A DNA stretch of 64,000 nt from Hormiphora californensis. Lineage: Eukaryota > Ctenophora > Tentaculata > Cydippida > Pleurobrachiidae. This document shows, in pieces, positions 26,290 through 36,689 of this stretch; within the stretch, counting starts at the first letter, position 1; every line of letters starts with the position of its first letter. The stretch lies in the NCBI GenBank assembly GCA_020137815.1, contig CM035360.1:4265558-4329557 (forward strand), in the 5' to 3' direction. Below the pieces are notes generated by a model. It saw only the letters and a program-made list of their open reading frames with translations. It was not told the origin of the DNA and ran no database searches. The position numbers and the translations under genes are program-made.

Positions 26290-26631
26290 GCCTCCTGTAA
26301 CCCCACTAGATGTATATTTGTATTAGTTTTTTACCGTTTCACCCGTTCCTGCTTGCTCTTAGACTGCCTTAGATCCCGTTCCAGACGTTTTGTTCCAGAC
26401 GTTTTGTTCCCGATAGGTTGACTCTTCTTAGATTCCGTTCCAATATGTACATTGTTCAACCTACCCCTTTGTACATTGTTCTACCTACCTTTACTCCGCA
26501 GGCCCTCCGGGCCCTCAGATCCAACAGGATCCGGGCTCGGGGGATTTAACCCTGTTCCCACATGGGACCTTACGGTCCCATGTGGGAGTGGTGCGTGTAG
26601 TGGACCGAGAGAGAGAAAGAGAGAGAGACAA

Positions 26632-26685
<54 letters not shown>

Positions 26686-28130
26686 GAACAGAAGAAGAGA
26701 CAATGATCAATGGGTATCTGCACAGATGCTCTCACAGCCCCACAGAATGTGCATGGGTATAACTAGAATATTGAGGGATAGAAAAAGGATAGAGAGATAG
26801 AAAAAAGATAGATAGAGAGAGACCAAGAGAGTTTAGATCTCATTAAAGTGATTAGCGGCCGCTAAACGGCCGCTTAACAAATGCTCCTTCCATTACATTT
26901 GCATAATCTCCACACCCCCCTTCTTTCACCCCTTTCTCAATCTCCTCTCACCGTGCTTTCTGTGGACCTTTTATGCAAATTGGGCGTCGTTATATGAATA
27001 GGGGGCATACAAGCTAATAAGGGATAGAATGGGGAGCGAGTGAGAATATTGTGAAAACATGGGGAGATCAGTATCATAGAGGGCGGTTCCAGAATTTAGG
27101 CAATTCACTGCTTCCATTTCGTCATAGTGTGATCTAATCAGGGAAATTGGTTTAACTTTTCACTGGCAATTAATTATTATTCAACGTTTTAATTTGTGAA
27201 ACTTTCAACTAATTAACGAGACACCTACTAATTCGTGTGATAGTGGAGAAGGTGAATTTCCATCCTTCTCTTTTCTCACAAGACGGTGATCACGTTTTGT
27301 GAGCTCCTAGTGAGACTGAGCACAGTACTGAGACAGTGCCCAAACTGAGACTCGGAGTTCGAAGCTCCCTCTGTTGCGTGATCTTCATCTTGTGACATTA
27401 GATTGAGAGTTATCCAGTCTTGCCGACTGGTATATACCTGCTCAGTGTTGACATCTGACATATGTATTCACTATTCAGTATATATGGTTTGTTATAACTA
27501 GACGTTTTATGATTTAGTACAACATATATCCCATGATTTTGAGACTGAGTCCCAAACTGAATCTCCTCTGTCAGAGCATTGCTCCTGCTTTCGTCTACCG
27601 TACAGCAGTTCTATTCTCCAATCTCTCCACACCTTTCTTAGTTCTGTATAACAGTCTGTTCAACTGATACTTTTCTCAGTTGTTGAGATTTCAAGAGGTA
27701 GTACCGAATTAATGAGCGAGCTGTATACTATTAACTATATTATTACTGCAGTGCTGATTGTTGCAGCTGTGCAGTTGTTTAAACTTTAATGAGTGAAGTG
27801 TGGAAAGAATACTGTAAACACTTTTCTGTTACAGTTCCATCCCTATCACCTCCTAGTTTTATATCCCTCTCTGTCCCTCTCTATCTCCCGAAGCAGGGAG
27901 GGTGATATATGGTATAAAACCCGGCCGATGGGAGGGGTTTATGGCTAAAACATACTTGCTTTTTATAAGAGTTATAGTTTGTACATATAATAAATCCTTC
28001 TATCTCTCTCGCTTCCCTATTTTCATGTCTATGCCACATCATGGCTCAAGACATTTATTATGTAAGCTCCCCCCCAATTTGTGTCCACGGACTCCACACT
28101 ATTGTAATGCTATGCAACTAAATCACATGT
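26290..28130. other. LINE 3' flank and intergenic sequence
   Basis: Just after the LINE stop there is a tandem CCAGACGTTTTGTT pair (about 26382-26410). (GA)n lies at 26609-26694 and a NotI-containing palindrome (GCGGCCGCTAAACGGCCGC) near 26853. No gene was found. Confidence 0.5.
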
Positions 28131-28178
28131 GGACACAATGTTCAGGTGTACCTGCACTGGACCCGTGGACACATTGAG

Positions 28179-28179
28179 A

Positions 28180-28258
<79 letters not shown>

Positions 28259-28267
28259 AGATAAGAG

Positions 28268-28301
<34 letters not shown>

Positions 28302-28375
28302 AGAGAGAGAGGAGAAAAGAGAAAGAGGAGAGAGAGAGAGAGAGAAGAGGAGAAGAGAGAAGAGAGAGAGAGAGG

Positions 28376-28410
<35 letters not shown>

Positions 28411-28421
28411 GAATGAGAATG
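28179..28421. repeat. (GA)n microsatellite
   Basis: About 240 bp of GA with AAG interruptions on +. Confidence 0.92.
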
Positions 28422-28795
28422 GAGAGAGAGCAAGTTATAGCTCAGATTAGGAAAACTGGAAAGGAGTCATGGCTCTCAATTTTACATTGTAGTCCCATTG
28501 CCACAGCTAAGTCCAAACCTTTTTAGATTAGTCCCAGCCGACCCCCACCCAACCTAGATCTCACTTGGGGCTCCATAATCCATAACATAACATTCTCTCT
28601 CTAACTCGTTACTGTAAACTTATATATTTTCCGCGCGACGAAACATTAATATTTCGGGGGAGGAGGGGGACGGATTGGGCCTAGCTTGGCTTCTGGGTTC
28701 CCCTCCTACTGGCACAAGGGGGCCCCCCCCCCTGGTATGCGACTTTCACGGTCCAGGCAGCGGTACCAGGAAGTCCTGCTGCTGATGACAGGAGT

Positions 28796-28895
28796 NNNNN
28801 NNNNNNNNNNNNNNNNNNNNNNNNNNNNNNNNNNNNNNNNNNNNNNNNNNNNNNNNNNNNNNNNNNNNNNNNNNNNNNNNNNNNNNNNNNNNNNN
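28796..28895. other. assembly gap, 100 N
   Basis: Exactly 100 N, probably of unknown true size. Adjacent sequence has stretched G and C runs. Confidence 0.98.
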
Positions 28896-28899
28896 TAGT

Positions 28900-29336
28900 T
28901 TTGGTATGCTTATTCCAAGATGGTGATTCCTGGACGATGGATGCGCACTTGTAAAGCCGGCTGTAAGTCACTTTTTTTCCAGATTAGCCTGATTGAGTCA
29001 ATGGACATAGATGCGTTTAAAGTTAAATAAGAATAATTTAATTCAAGGTGCGACCCTTAACACACATTACCACATTTCAGATGCCGAGTGCACAAAAGGC
29101 ACGGACTGCTGTATGTTTGCGGAATCGGATGGTAGTACTGGCAGGGTGTTTGTTGGTGACAGATTTACAATGGGTGCAATAGGTGCATGTGCGGCAGGGG
29201 TGGTGTTGCAAGATGTACACCGGAGTGTGTCACGACAAATGCTACTACAAAAAACTGGAATCGGAACACGGATGGGCCAGTAATGGAGCTCATGTCAAGG
29301 TATGATGAAGAGATGGGTGCCCTAATTTTGCCGATG
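28900..29336. other. no gene confirmed
   Basis: A 69-codon frame after a TTTCAG at about 29078 (DAECTKGTDCCMFAES...) could be an exon but has no partner and no family I recognise. Confidence 0.3.
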
Positions 29337-29339
29337 TAA

Positions 29340-29570
29340 GGGCGCGATCACACCAAGATCTTCGAAAGAATTCTTCGAAGCACCAACCCAATCACACCAA
29401 AATGTTTCGTTTGGTTCTTGCGCACGTATGTCTATTGCTAGTTTTTGACTCTGACGACAGGTAAAAGCATTCAAGAGCCATCCGTGCGCAAGAAACAAAC
29501 GAAGCATTTTGGTAAGATTGGATTTGTTGCTTCGAAAGAATTCTTCGAAGATCTTAGTGTGATCGCGCCC
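29340..29570. mobile_element. Harbinger-like MITE with TAA duplication
   Basis: Inverted ends GGGCGCGATCACACCAAGATC (left) extend over about 100 bp per arm and include GAAAGAATTCTTCGAAG palindromes. TAA flanks both sides (29337-29339, 29571-29573), as expected for PIF/Harbinger elements. A single diverged end of the family lies at 61672-61716. Confidence 0.85.
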
Positions 29571-29952
29571 TAATGAGGGTGAGATGGAGGGTGGTGAATG
29601 GTCTCGTTGTACGATGGATTAGCGACAGGGTGACCCTAGCTATGTGTTTATGGACAATGTTTGATCTGTTTTGGCTATTATTTCTCTGAACAAAATATTC
29701 AAAAGAAAATTTCATTGGTTTAAATTATCAAATACTATCTTTATTCAAAAGGAACACGCAGCAAGAACTATTTATGGAGAAAAAATGCTATTATATTCAC
29801 ACGGCCGTAGGACAGGTATCGCGGTTTGCTAGTGATTAACGACCACAATACGATGACAGACGCTATGACGAGGTTGCAAATGTCGTTCTGCTCAACGGGG
29901 CAGATTTTGGCACGCTAACCTATCTGCACCACCACCACCTTGAATCTCATTC

Positions 29953-30066
29953 CAGTAACCGACCGACACAAAGAAAACATGACAACCAATCAGGACGCGT
30001 TATTTAGGTCACTGATGGTTAATCAGCCAATCAGGGACCAGTATCTTCTGATTCGGTCGGTTCCTG
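29953..30066. mobile_element. short element with AACCGACCGA inverted ends, copy 1
   Basis: Ends AGTAACCGACCGACACA and TTCGGTCGGTTCCTGAT; interior contains CAACCAATCAG and TCAGCCAATCAGGGACCAGTAT. Confidence 0.7.
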
Positions 30067-30391
30067 ATTTACCCTTTGCTTCCGTTCAGTTTCTTTCACC
30101 CATGAAGGTAGTTTAGCCCTAGACAGTTCTAACAATCGGTCCTGCTGTCCTTACCTGTACAGTTCCTGAAAGGGGTGTGACTTTCCAATTAATAGGTAAT
30201 TAATAGGAGACAAATGGATAACCAAGTTATTTGAACTTATCATAAAATTATTATTATATACAGAGTTTTCTAATTTCTTGTGGCTCTATTGCGCAATGTA
30301 CTGATTGTACATGGTCCTCATTTTGATATTCGCAATTTAATTCCCCACCAAAGCAATACAAAAATCCCTGGTATACATATTGCATACTCAC

Positions 30392-30492
30392 CAGGAACCG
30401 ACCGACACAACCAATCAGAACTCGTTATTTAGGTCACATGACTGGTTATCAGCCAATCAAGGACCAGTATTTCCTAATTCGGTCGGTTCCTG
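30392..30492. mobile_element. short element with AACCGACCGA inverted ends, copy 2
   Basis: Second copy of the element at 29953-30066, same orientation and same internal CCAATCA motifs, about 325 bp away. The target duplication is not clear. Confidence 0.7.
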
Positions 30493-30515
30493 ATCTACTC
30501 ACATTAACATATGCC

Positions 30516-30930
30516 TCATAATTGAGTGGGTCCTCCCACCATATTTCGGGCGGTGGCAGCATTAGAATGTTGGTATTCCAACTCTGCTATCAACTTCTCC
30601 CGGGTACCGGGTGCCATCATGTGATGAGTAGAGAGTGGGTGGACACAAACGGGTACTGGCATCATCCGGTTCACCAGATTACTACTTGGTCGCTCCATTA
30701 TCTCTGAAATTATTAGGATTTTAAACCTGAGTATTCCTTTATTTTAATAACCTGAAGACCCTGAATATTATATTTTTCCAAAAGATTAGCGAGAAACCAA
30801 GTTGTACATAACTCACCGCTAAGTCGTGCGTGTTCCTTATCGATTAGGAGGAGATCTCTGAACCGTAGATAGTACACCAGTGGTTCTTTCATCCACTTCT
30901 CCGTGTATCGATGTATTGGTGTTCTCATGG
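30516..30930 (-). CDS. small unrecognised two-exon gene
   Basis: Exons on the minus strand: 30930-30817 and 30704-30516, joined at GT-AG sites with matching phase. From the ATG at 30928 the product is about 99 residues, beginning MRTPIHRYTEKWMKEPLVYY, with a charged middle (RFRDLLLIDKEHARL) and a C-terminal half with HHMMAPGTREKLIAELEYQH. A longer reading from 30982 without the upstream splice would add a hydrophobic leader (MFHLLMLPLLHLLYLALA) that could be a signal peptide. I do not recognise the family. It lies about 190 bp downstream of the MED18 stop on the same strand. Confidence 0.55.
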
Positions 30931-31120
30931 CTAATGCAAGGTAAAGGAGATGAAGTAAGGGTAGCATTAGGAGATGAAACATTATTAGGAGATCAGATGT
31001 TGATGGAGAAGTGATGATATCTTATATTAGTTTGTAATGGGTTAATAAATGAACATATATAATGAAGTTTATAGTGATATTTCCAATATCTTTACAGTTC
31101 AAACATTTCTCGGCTTGATC

Positions 31121-32454
31121 TCATTTCTCCTTCATTCGAGTAGGGTCATACTTCTCTAATCGTACTATTGATCTTAGTGTCTCGGCCAGTGTTAACATTT
31201 CCGCGATATTGGGGTCGTTACCTGCTAATATGTTGCCTGGAGAGATAGAGTAAGAGGGGGAGAGTGAGAGAGGGTAGGGGGAATAAGAGAAAAATACTAA
31301 ATTATCGTTTGATCTGGATCACTTACAGGCATTGTCATTTCAACTAGACTCTGTGATGATTGAATATCTACTGTTGACTTCATATCTCCTGGCTTGGTAA
31401 CTTTAAGCACCTGAGAGGAAAGATGTTCATCAAATCCATCTCCAAAATACTATTTTCTTACTGACAATTCTGTGAAATACAGAGAATAAACGCGCGTGTA
31501 GCTACTGCTGAAATTATTTTCTTCTTCACTATTTTCCAGTTCGACGTGCGCGCCGGCGCGTCAATTCTGAAACCTCTTCCCAAACAACAAAAAAACTCTT
31601 GTTCTAACCCTCCTATCCTTTACAGTGTGGTACTTTCAGTGCCGAACAAAGGAACAAACTCCCAGAACAGTTTTTACAGAACAGTTTTTACAGAACGGAT
31701 TACCTTTCGGATAGCTATCTCAATTTTCTTGTAGCGATACCGCTTCCCTCGGAGAACTGCTTCGTAGTCATGTTTAAATCCAAGGTCGGTGAGAAACTTC
31801 TGAGGGTTTGTGTTGGCATTCACATAGGATCGCACTACTGTTCGAACTGCCAACTTTTCGTGCACCTAATAAAGAGGAAAAGTATTATCCTTGGTTAGTG
31901 AACTCACTTTACAATCAATGAAATGAATGTGAGACATATATCTGTTATAAAACTAGGTACTAAACATTGCCTAGGTTGAAGGAAGGTTGTCAAGTTCAGA
32001 CACACATACCTGTGTATCAATAGTCCCAAGATACTCTAACAACATATTCTGCTCCACACGGTGGTCGGTCGGCCTTTCTTTCCTCACCAGAGCCAGTTTG
32101 ACAGTGTTGTTTGGCGATTTCATTGTATAGAATGTCTTGAAACATTCATCGTGCTCTGGGGGTCTATCACTCAAGCCCTAAAGGAACAGGGTTAACAAAG
32201 TCTTGAATATATACAGTGAGACTCGATTAAAAACATTTAATTTTGGATGTGGTAATATAAAATTATGAGCAAAAAGTTAAACGAGTCGAAGTCACATTAT
32301 CGCATGTCAAGATTGCCAAATCACATACCTCTAGTCGGGCGTGTAACTGCCTTGATTGTTCTATATTGACAGTACCCACCAATAGACACTCCTGATGGTT
32401 TGCCTGGGGTTTTGGAGGGCCCATTCCCTGGTGGTGCATCATTGGGAACATCAT
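31121..32454 (-). CDS. MED18: Mediator complex subunit 18, five exons
   Basis: MED18 is a head-module subunit of Mediator, which links transcription factors to RNA polymerase II in the nucleus. Exons on the minus strand: 32454-32329, 32177-32010, 31865-31704, 31410-31327, 31236-31121. Residues ECLLVGTVNIEQS and RLEGLSDRPPEHDECF match the conserved N-terminal strand and helix; FLTDLGFKHDYEAVLRGKRY matches the conserved LxxMGFRxDHE region; the last exon ends RLEKYDPTRMKEK, like the family's LEKIDPKR C-terminus. Length about 218 residues, near the usual 205-215. The start is the first of two adjacent ATGs (MMFPMMHHQ), not certain. One base appears missing at the end of exon 4 (CCT|GTAAGT where one more G would keep the frame). 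Confidence 0.88.
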
Positions 32455-32673
32455 ACCTAATATGGAAGTAACTTTGTGGTCAAAACAAGATCCCTTATAT
32501 GGGAAATGACTTGGCCACGAATCCTCCATTTTCAAAGTTTTCGGTTTTGGATAAAACAGGGAAAATGTGTGTTTTATTGAAGGAGAAAACATATTAAAAG
32601 CGTTTCGTAGTAAAAACCCATAAACTTAGAAAAAATATTTAACAATAAATTAGTCCAATAAATAAAAATCAAC

Positions 32674-34349
32674 TTATCTCACTCTTTCCCTTTGGTACGC
32701 AAGATGTGGTGAATTTCTCAACTGCCCCGGAATAGAAATTCTAGTTCTAATTGCAAGATCAGTCAACTCACTAAACAACTCCTTATTTGTATTGTTCACA
32801 AACATAAAGGCGGTTCCCTTCCCATTTTCCACTCTCGCCCTACTAATCTGATGTACCAGCACGTCAACAGAGCCCGGTAAATCGAACACAACCACAACTG
32901 AAACACTGGGAAATAACACACCATGGCCCAGAACTGATGTTGTCACAACCACAGAAAACTTTCCTCCTTCCATATCCGATATTATTTTATTTCGCTCCTC
33001 CTGAGTTTTGTCACCGTGGATAAATCCACAGATAATGTCGTGGTTAAGGAGATGGTCTGCAAGGAGGAGTGCTGCAAATTTTGATTCCACAAAAACTAAA
33101 ACACAGCCAGAACTACCGAAGCGTTTATCTGATAAGATGTCTAACAGTTTTCGTTTCTTTGCAGGATCTTCCACCCACAGTAGATTCTGTCTCACATCAC
33201 ACACTTTAAATTCTCCAACTTGAACCACGGTAGGGTGGTATAAAAGTGGTCGGGCGAGTTTGCAGAGGGCCTCTGTCACGTTATTTGACACCATTATTGT
33301 TTGTCGTCGTGGGGGCAATACCGGGTAACTGAAGTTATCTGATCATAAAAAGGCGGCCCCGCAATGTCTCACACTCCTCGATTACCACCATAAAACACAT
33401 GGAAAGATCAGGTTTGAGTTCCACCAAGCGACCTGGAGTTCGACAACAATTTGAGGGCCACACTTTAGACGATGTTCTGTTGAGCGATGGATTGACCCCC
33501 AACAACAAGTGCAGTTTTCATATCACTTATACCACGACAAAGGGTCTTGACCTGATCCTCGATTTGGACAGCCTGGTCCCGGGTTGGGGTTAGGATCAGG
33601 GCGAAAGTCTCGCTTTGGGAAACGTCCCGGGCCCAAACACTCACACGGTGTACCATTGGAATAAGGTGGGACGTTGTTTTCCCCGGACCAACGTGGCCAA
33701 TTAGCAAGTCATTACCAGACATGATTATTGGGATGGCTTGTGATTGGAGAGGGTTTAGTTTCTCTATGCACGTGGGTAGGTTGTCACGGAGTTGAGAGTT
33801 TATAGGGAGATCTGAGAGATTTGGAGACATTGGAGACACATCGTCACCAGACAATATCCTGATTTTGTGCTCATTCCGAAAATGAAGAAGTTGTGTTCGC
33901 GGCATGGAAGAAAATCTAAAAGGCGGAGAGTTGATGATATTATCTGATGTCAGATAGTATCCCTTACACTCCCTACTGCAGATCTTCCCAGCATCCAATA
34001 GGTCAAGAACACCCAGTTTAGCGGTACAGTTTATACATTTCTCCTCCCCCGGCAGGGCCAATCTTTGCTCAATACTCGTCTTTGTTAAAATATCCCGTTT
34101 CTGTACAACCTTCTCCAAAACTGCTGTTTTCTTTTCCTTGAGCTGTTTGTGAGCAACTTTACACTGTATGCTACATACATCAACTTCGTATGTGTCACAA
34201 ACGTATGCACCATATCGGCCACACACGACACAAACAGGTTCGCCTTGTTGTGCGGCTCGTTGTTGGCTGCTTAGTTCCACAATAGGTGCATCATCATCGT
34301 CATCGCTTTCCGAATCTTCTTTACGGCGCTTACTGGCCCTTTCGGTCAT
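32674..34349 (-). pseudogene. DDX59: DDX59-like HIT-finger DEAD-box helicase, broken
   Basis: The N-terminal frame (34349-33465) has an acidic start, a HIT-type zinc finger (PVCVVCGRYGAYVC...VCSIQCKVAH, about residues 38-66), a second Cys cluster, the Q-motif-like LNPLQSQAIPIIMSG, motif I as GPGKTT and motif Ia as LTPTRDQA. The C-terminal frame (33318-32674) has the second RecA domain and a DDX59-type tail (NSPHLAYQRERVR). Between them, about 33480-33320, at least three frame shifts and stops occur, though TPGRLVELKPDLS is readable. Catalytic motifs are eroded: IEEC stands where DEAD is expected, SNN for SAT, and HQISRARV for HRIGRTGR. The finger plus helicase order identifies DDX59. Decay, or decay plus sequence error, is likely. 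Confidence 0.75.
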
Positions 34350-34359
34350 TACCTAACAA

Positions 34360-35920
34360 ACGAGTCTAAAGAATATTTGGGTACAAAGTCCCCTCTCTAA
34401 CTAAACGTAGCATGCGTGATATCGTGAGAGATGACAGTGCAGGAGGGAGAGGAATAACGGTATATCATACCCAAAAAGAAACTTACGTGGAAGATAATTT
34501 AAATATAATAGATGAATCAAGAAATCCAATTCCAAAGAAATCTGACTAATTACTTATAAAGTTTAAAAAGTTACACAAAACAATCGGCCAAGGTTGCTGG
34601 TTGCAAGGCAGTGGTGTGTGTAGCCACAACCAAGCAATGCATACCAGCGAATTAGAATGAACTGCAAGTCCTTCTAACAAGGGGGTACACGAACGAGAAG
34701 ACTGTTGCATATATACCAAATCAGCTAATAATTTTAACTGTCCGCCCCTTGTTCTGCTCATCTGACCGCAAAAAAATATATCACCAGAAGGTATCAAATT
34801 CTCTTTGAATTGCGTTTAAGTCTAAGAAAATGGATTGGCATGGCCTGCAGAACCCTCGTACGTGTGTATGACGGCCGTAGGTCTGAGGTCTCACAGAGTG
34901 GAGTGCTGAGTAGGGCAAATAATTGTTTGAAGAACAAAAGAATGGAGGCGAGACACTGTGTTGAGACGCGCATAATGCGACGCGCATGCGACGCGCATTT
35001 TGCCATTGCGACGCGCACCCTGTTTTGAATTTCGAGTGAACCTGCCAAAAAAGTTGAAAAAATTTTGTCTCCAAAAGTTTCAAAATCTTTTTTGTTTGAC
35101 TTACGGCATGCTTGCGATCGAAAATAAGTTGGATAACGGTGGAGTAAAATCCCTTTTATGGTCAAATTTTGACTTTTTTGGCAATAACTCTGTCAATTGT
35201 CATTTCTTGTCCACATCGCACAATCTTAGGCTCGTGGGGAAGAGACTATCGAGGACTTTCCAATGATTAAACGGTCAATAAAGTCAGGGCTAAATCTCTG
35301 AGGCTGTGTTTAAAAAAGGCGTGTTTTGAAGCTTTCTGTGTAATTTTTTCGCCATTGTAGCGCTGATTTTGATGTCCTGAGCTGTAGTCAAGCTTTCAAT
35401 TTGAAGGAGCTCAATGCAAAATTTTCAAAAACGTCTCTACCAAACCTATTGCGTAGCAGATAGACAACCATACGTTTTTGAGTTAATTAGATATGTTAAA
35501 GTCGAACGCTGATTTACCAGCGTGCTCAAGGGAATTGAATAAACCAAAACCCAAATACATTTCCGTCTTCTCCAGCTGTACAAGTGTCCTGATTGGTAAA
35601 ATATTTCTGTGAATCATCTGGCACGAGATAAACCTGAGATTTGTTGATAGCAAGTGATCAATGTTAGATTTACAAGATTTACAAATAAGTTTCAGTTACA
35701 ATACACTATCATAACAACGCACTCAGCAAAAGCATCCGCGTGGGCAATGATGTGGCATGAAAAAGTGAAGGAGTGAGGTGAGGGAAGAAACCTAACTACC
35801 TTCCGTGAGTAGGGCCACAAGAGAGTTGTTGCGGGGGCTGGAGTATCCTCTTACTGGGGGTAGATCAGGTATAATCGCAAGGAACTCCCAAGCTTAATTC
35901 TCACGATCTCGACAGCCACA
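34360..35920. other. no gene seen
   Basis: Mostly AT-rich unique sequence. A short cluster of GCGACGCGCA words occurs at about 34963-35020. Open frames are short and lack splice partners. Confidence 0.5.
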
Positions 35921-35924
35921 TCTA

Positions 35925-36130
35925 CTTCACTCCCTTGGTTGGGTCCTCCAGGATTGCATCATAGTGTTAAGTAGTTGAGTAAGGCAGCTACGTCCTGATC
36001 TGAATCCGTGTTGTTGTTGTTTAGAATACCTTGCCACCAACAAGTTCAGTTATCTCCTTGCGCACCACCGTTCGAAGGTTTTGGTCACGTGGCTGGTCAG
36101 TGCTACCGGTCGGTAGTTCTCAGCTATACT
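35925..36130 (-). mobile_element. decayed LINE reverse transcriptase fragment
   Basis: On the minus strand, frames read YRPVALTSHVTKTFER and, after a shift, HGFRSGRSCLTQLL, the two conserved blocks at the start of LINE reverse transcriptases. Frame shifts and stops show it is inactive. Extent is approximate. Confidence 0.7.
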
Positions 36131-36182
36131 TAGGGGAAACTCTAACTGAATGGCATCCCATTAATGGGATCCCATCAACAGT

Positions 36183-36379
36183 AAAACTCTAACTGATAAT
36201 GGACCACAGTGATGGTTCTTTCTCTGTATTCTCTCTGTAGGCAGTACATCTATGTATTGCCTACAGAGAGAATACAGAGAAAGAACTATAGGGCATGCCC
36301 GGGCACGGGCGCGCAGTGCGCACACAGAGAGAATACAGAGAAAGAACCATCAATGTGTTCCATTATCAGTTAGAGTTTT
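36183..36379. mobile_element. MITE with AAAACTCTAACTGATAATGG ends
   Basis: Left arm AAAACTCTAACTGATAATGG through TTCTTTCTCTGTATTCTC is mirrored on the right, with a further hairpin (GTAGGCAGTACAT/ATGTATTGCCTAC) in the left half and a GC-rich loop. A partial end (AAACTCTAACTGAATGG) lies just upstream at 36136. Confidence 0.75.
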
Positions 36380-36689
36380 AGTTTCAGTGGTCTAAAATTT
36401 CACAGTACACTTTAACCACCGGAAACGGTGTACTGTGAAAACTTAGATAACCGGTTAAAATTGTCTAATGATAATTAAACCATTAGTATTCAATTTCGCT
36501 TAGTACCCGAACCGTTTTAACTTTTTAATGAACAAAGAAATAAAGAAATAAAAATATCGAATTCTTAAGTTTTTGAACAGTTTTTAAAACTGTAAAAGTC
36601 AAAGAACTACATAAATTATTCTCTACATGAATTGTTCACACGTACTTTCTAATTTACCTTGCTCACACACAAATTATACTATTCCGTCT

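Noticed and set aside
29011-29283. 90-codon frame with a Cys-containing segment
   Set aside because: One plausible acceptor but no partner exon or recognisable family.
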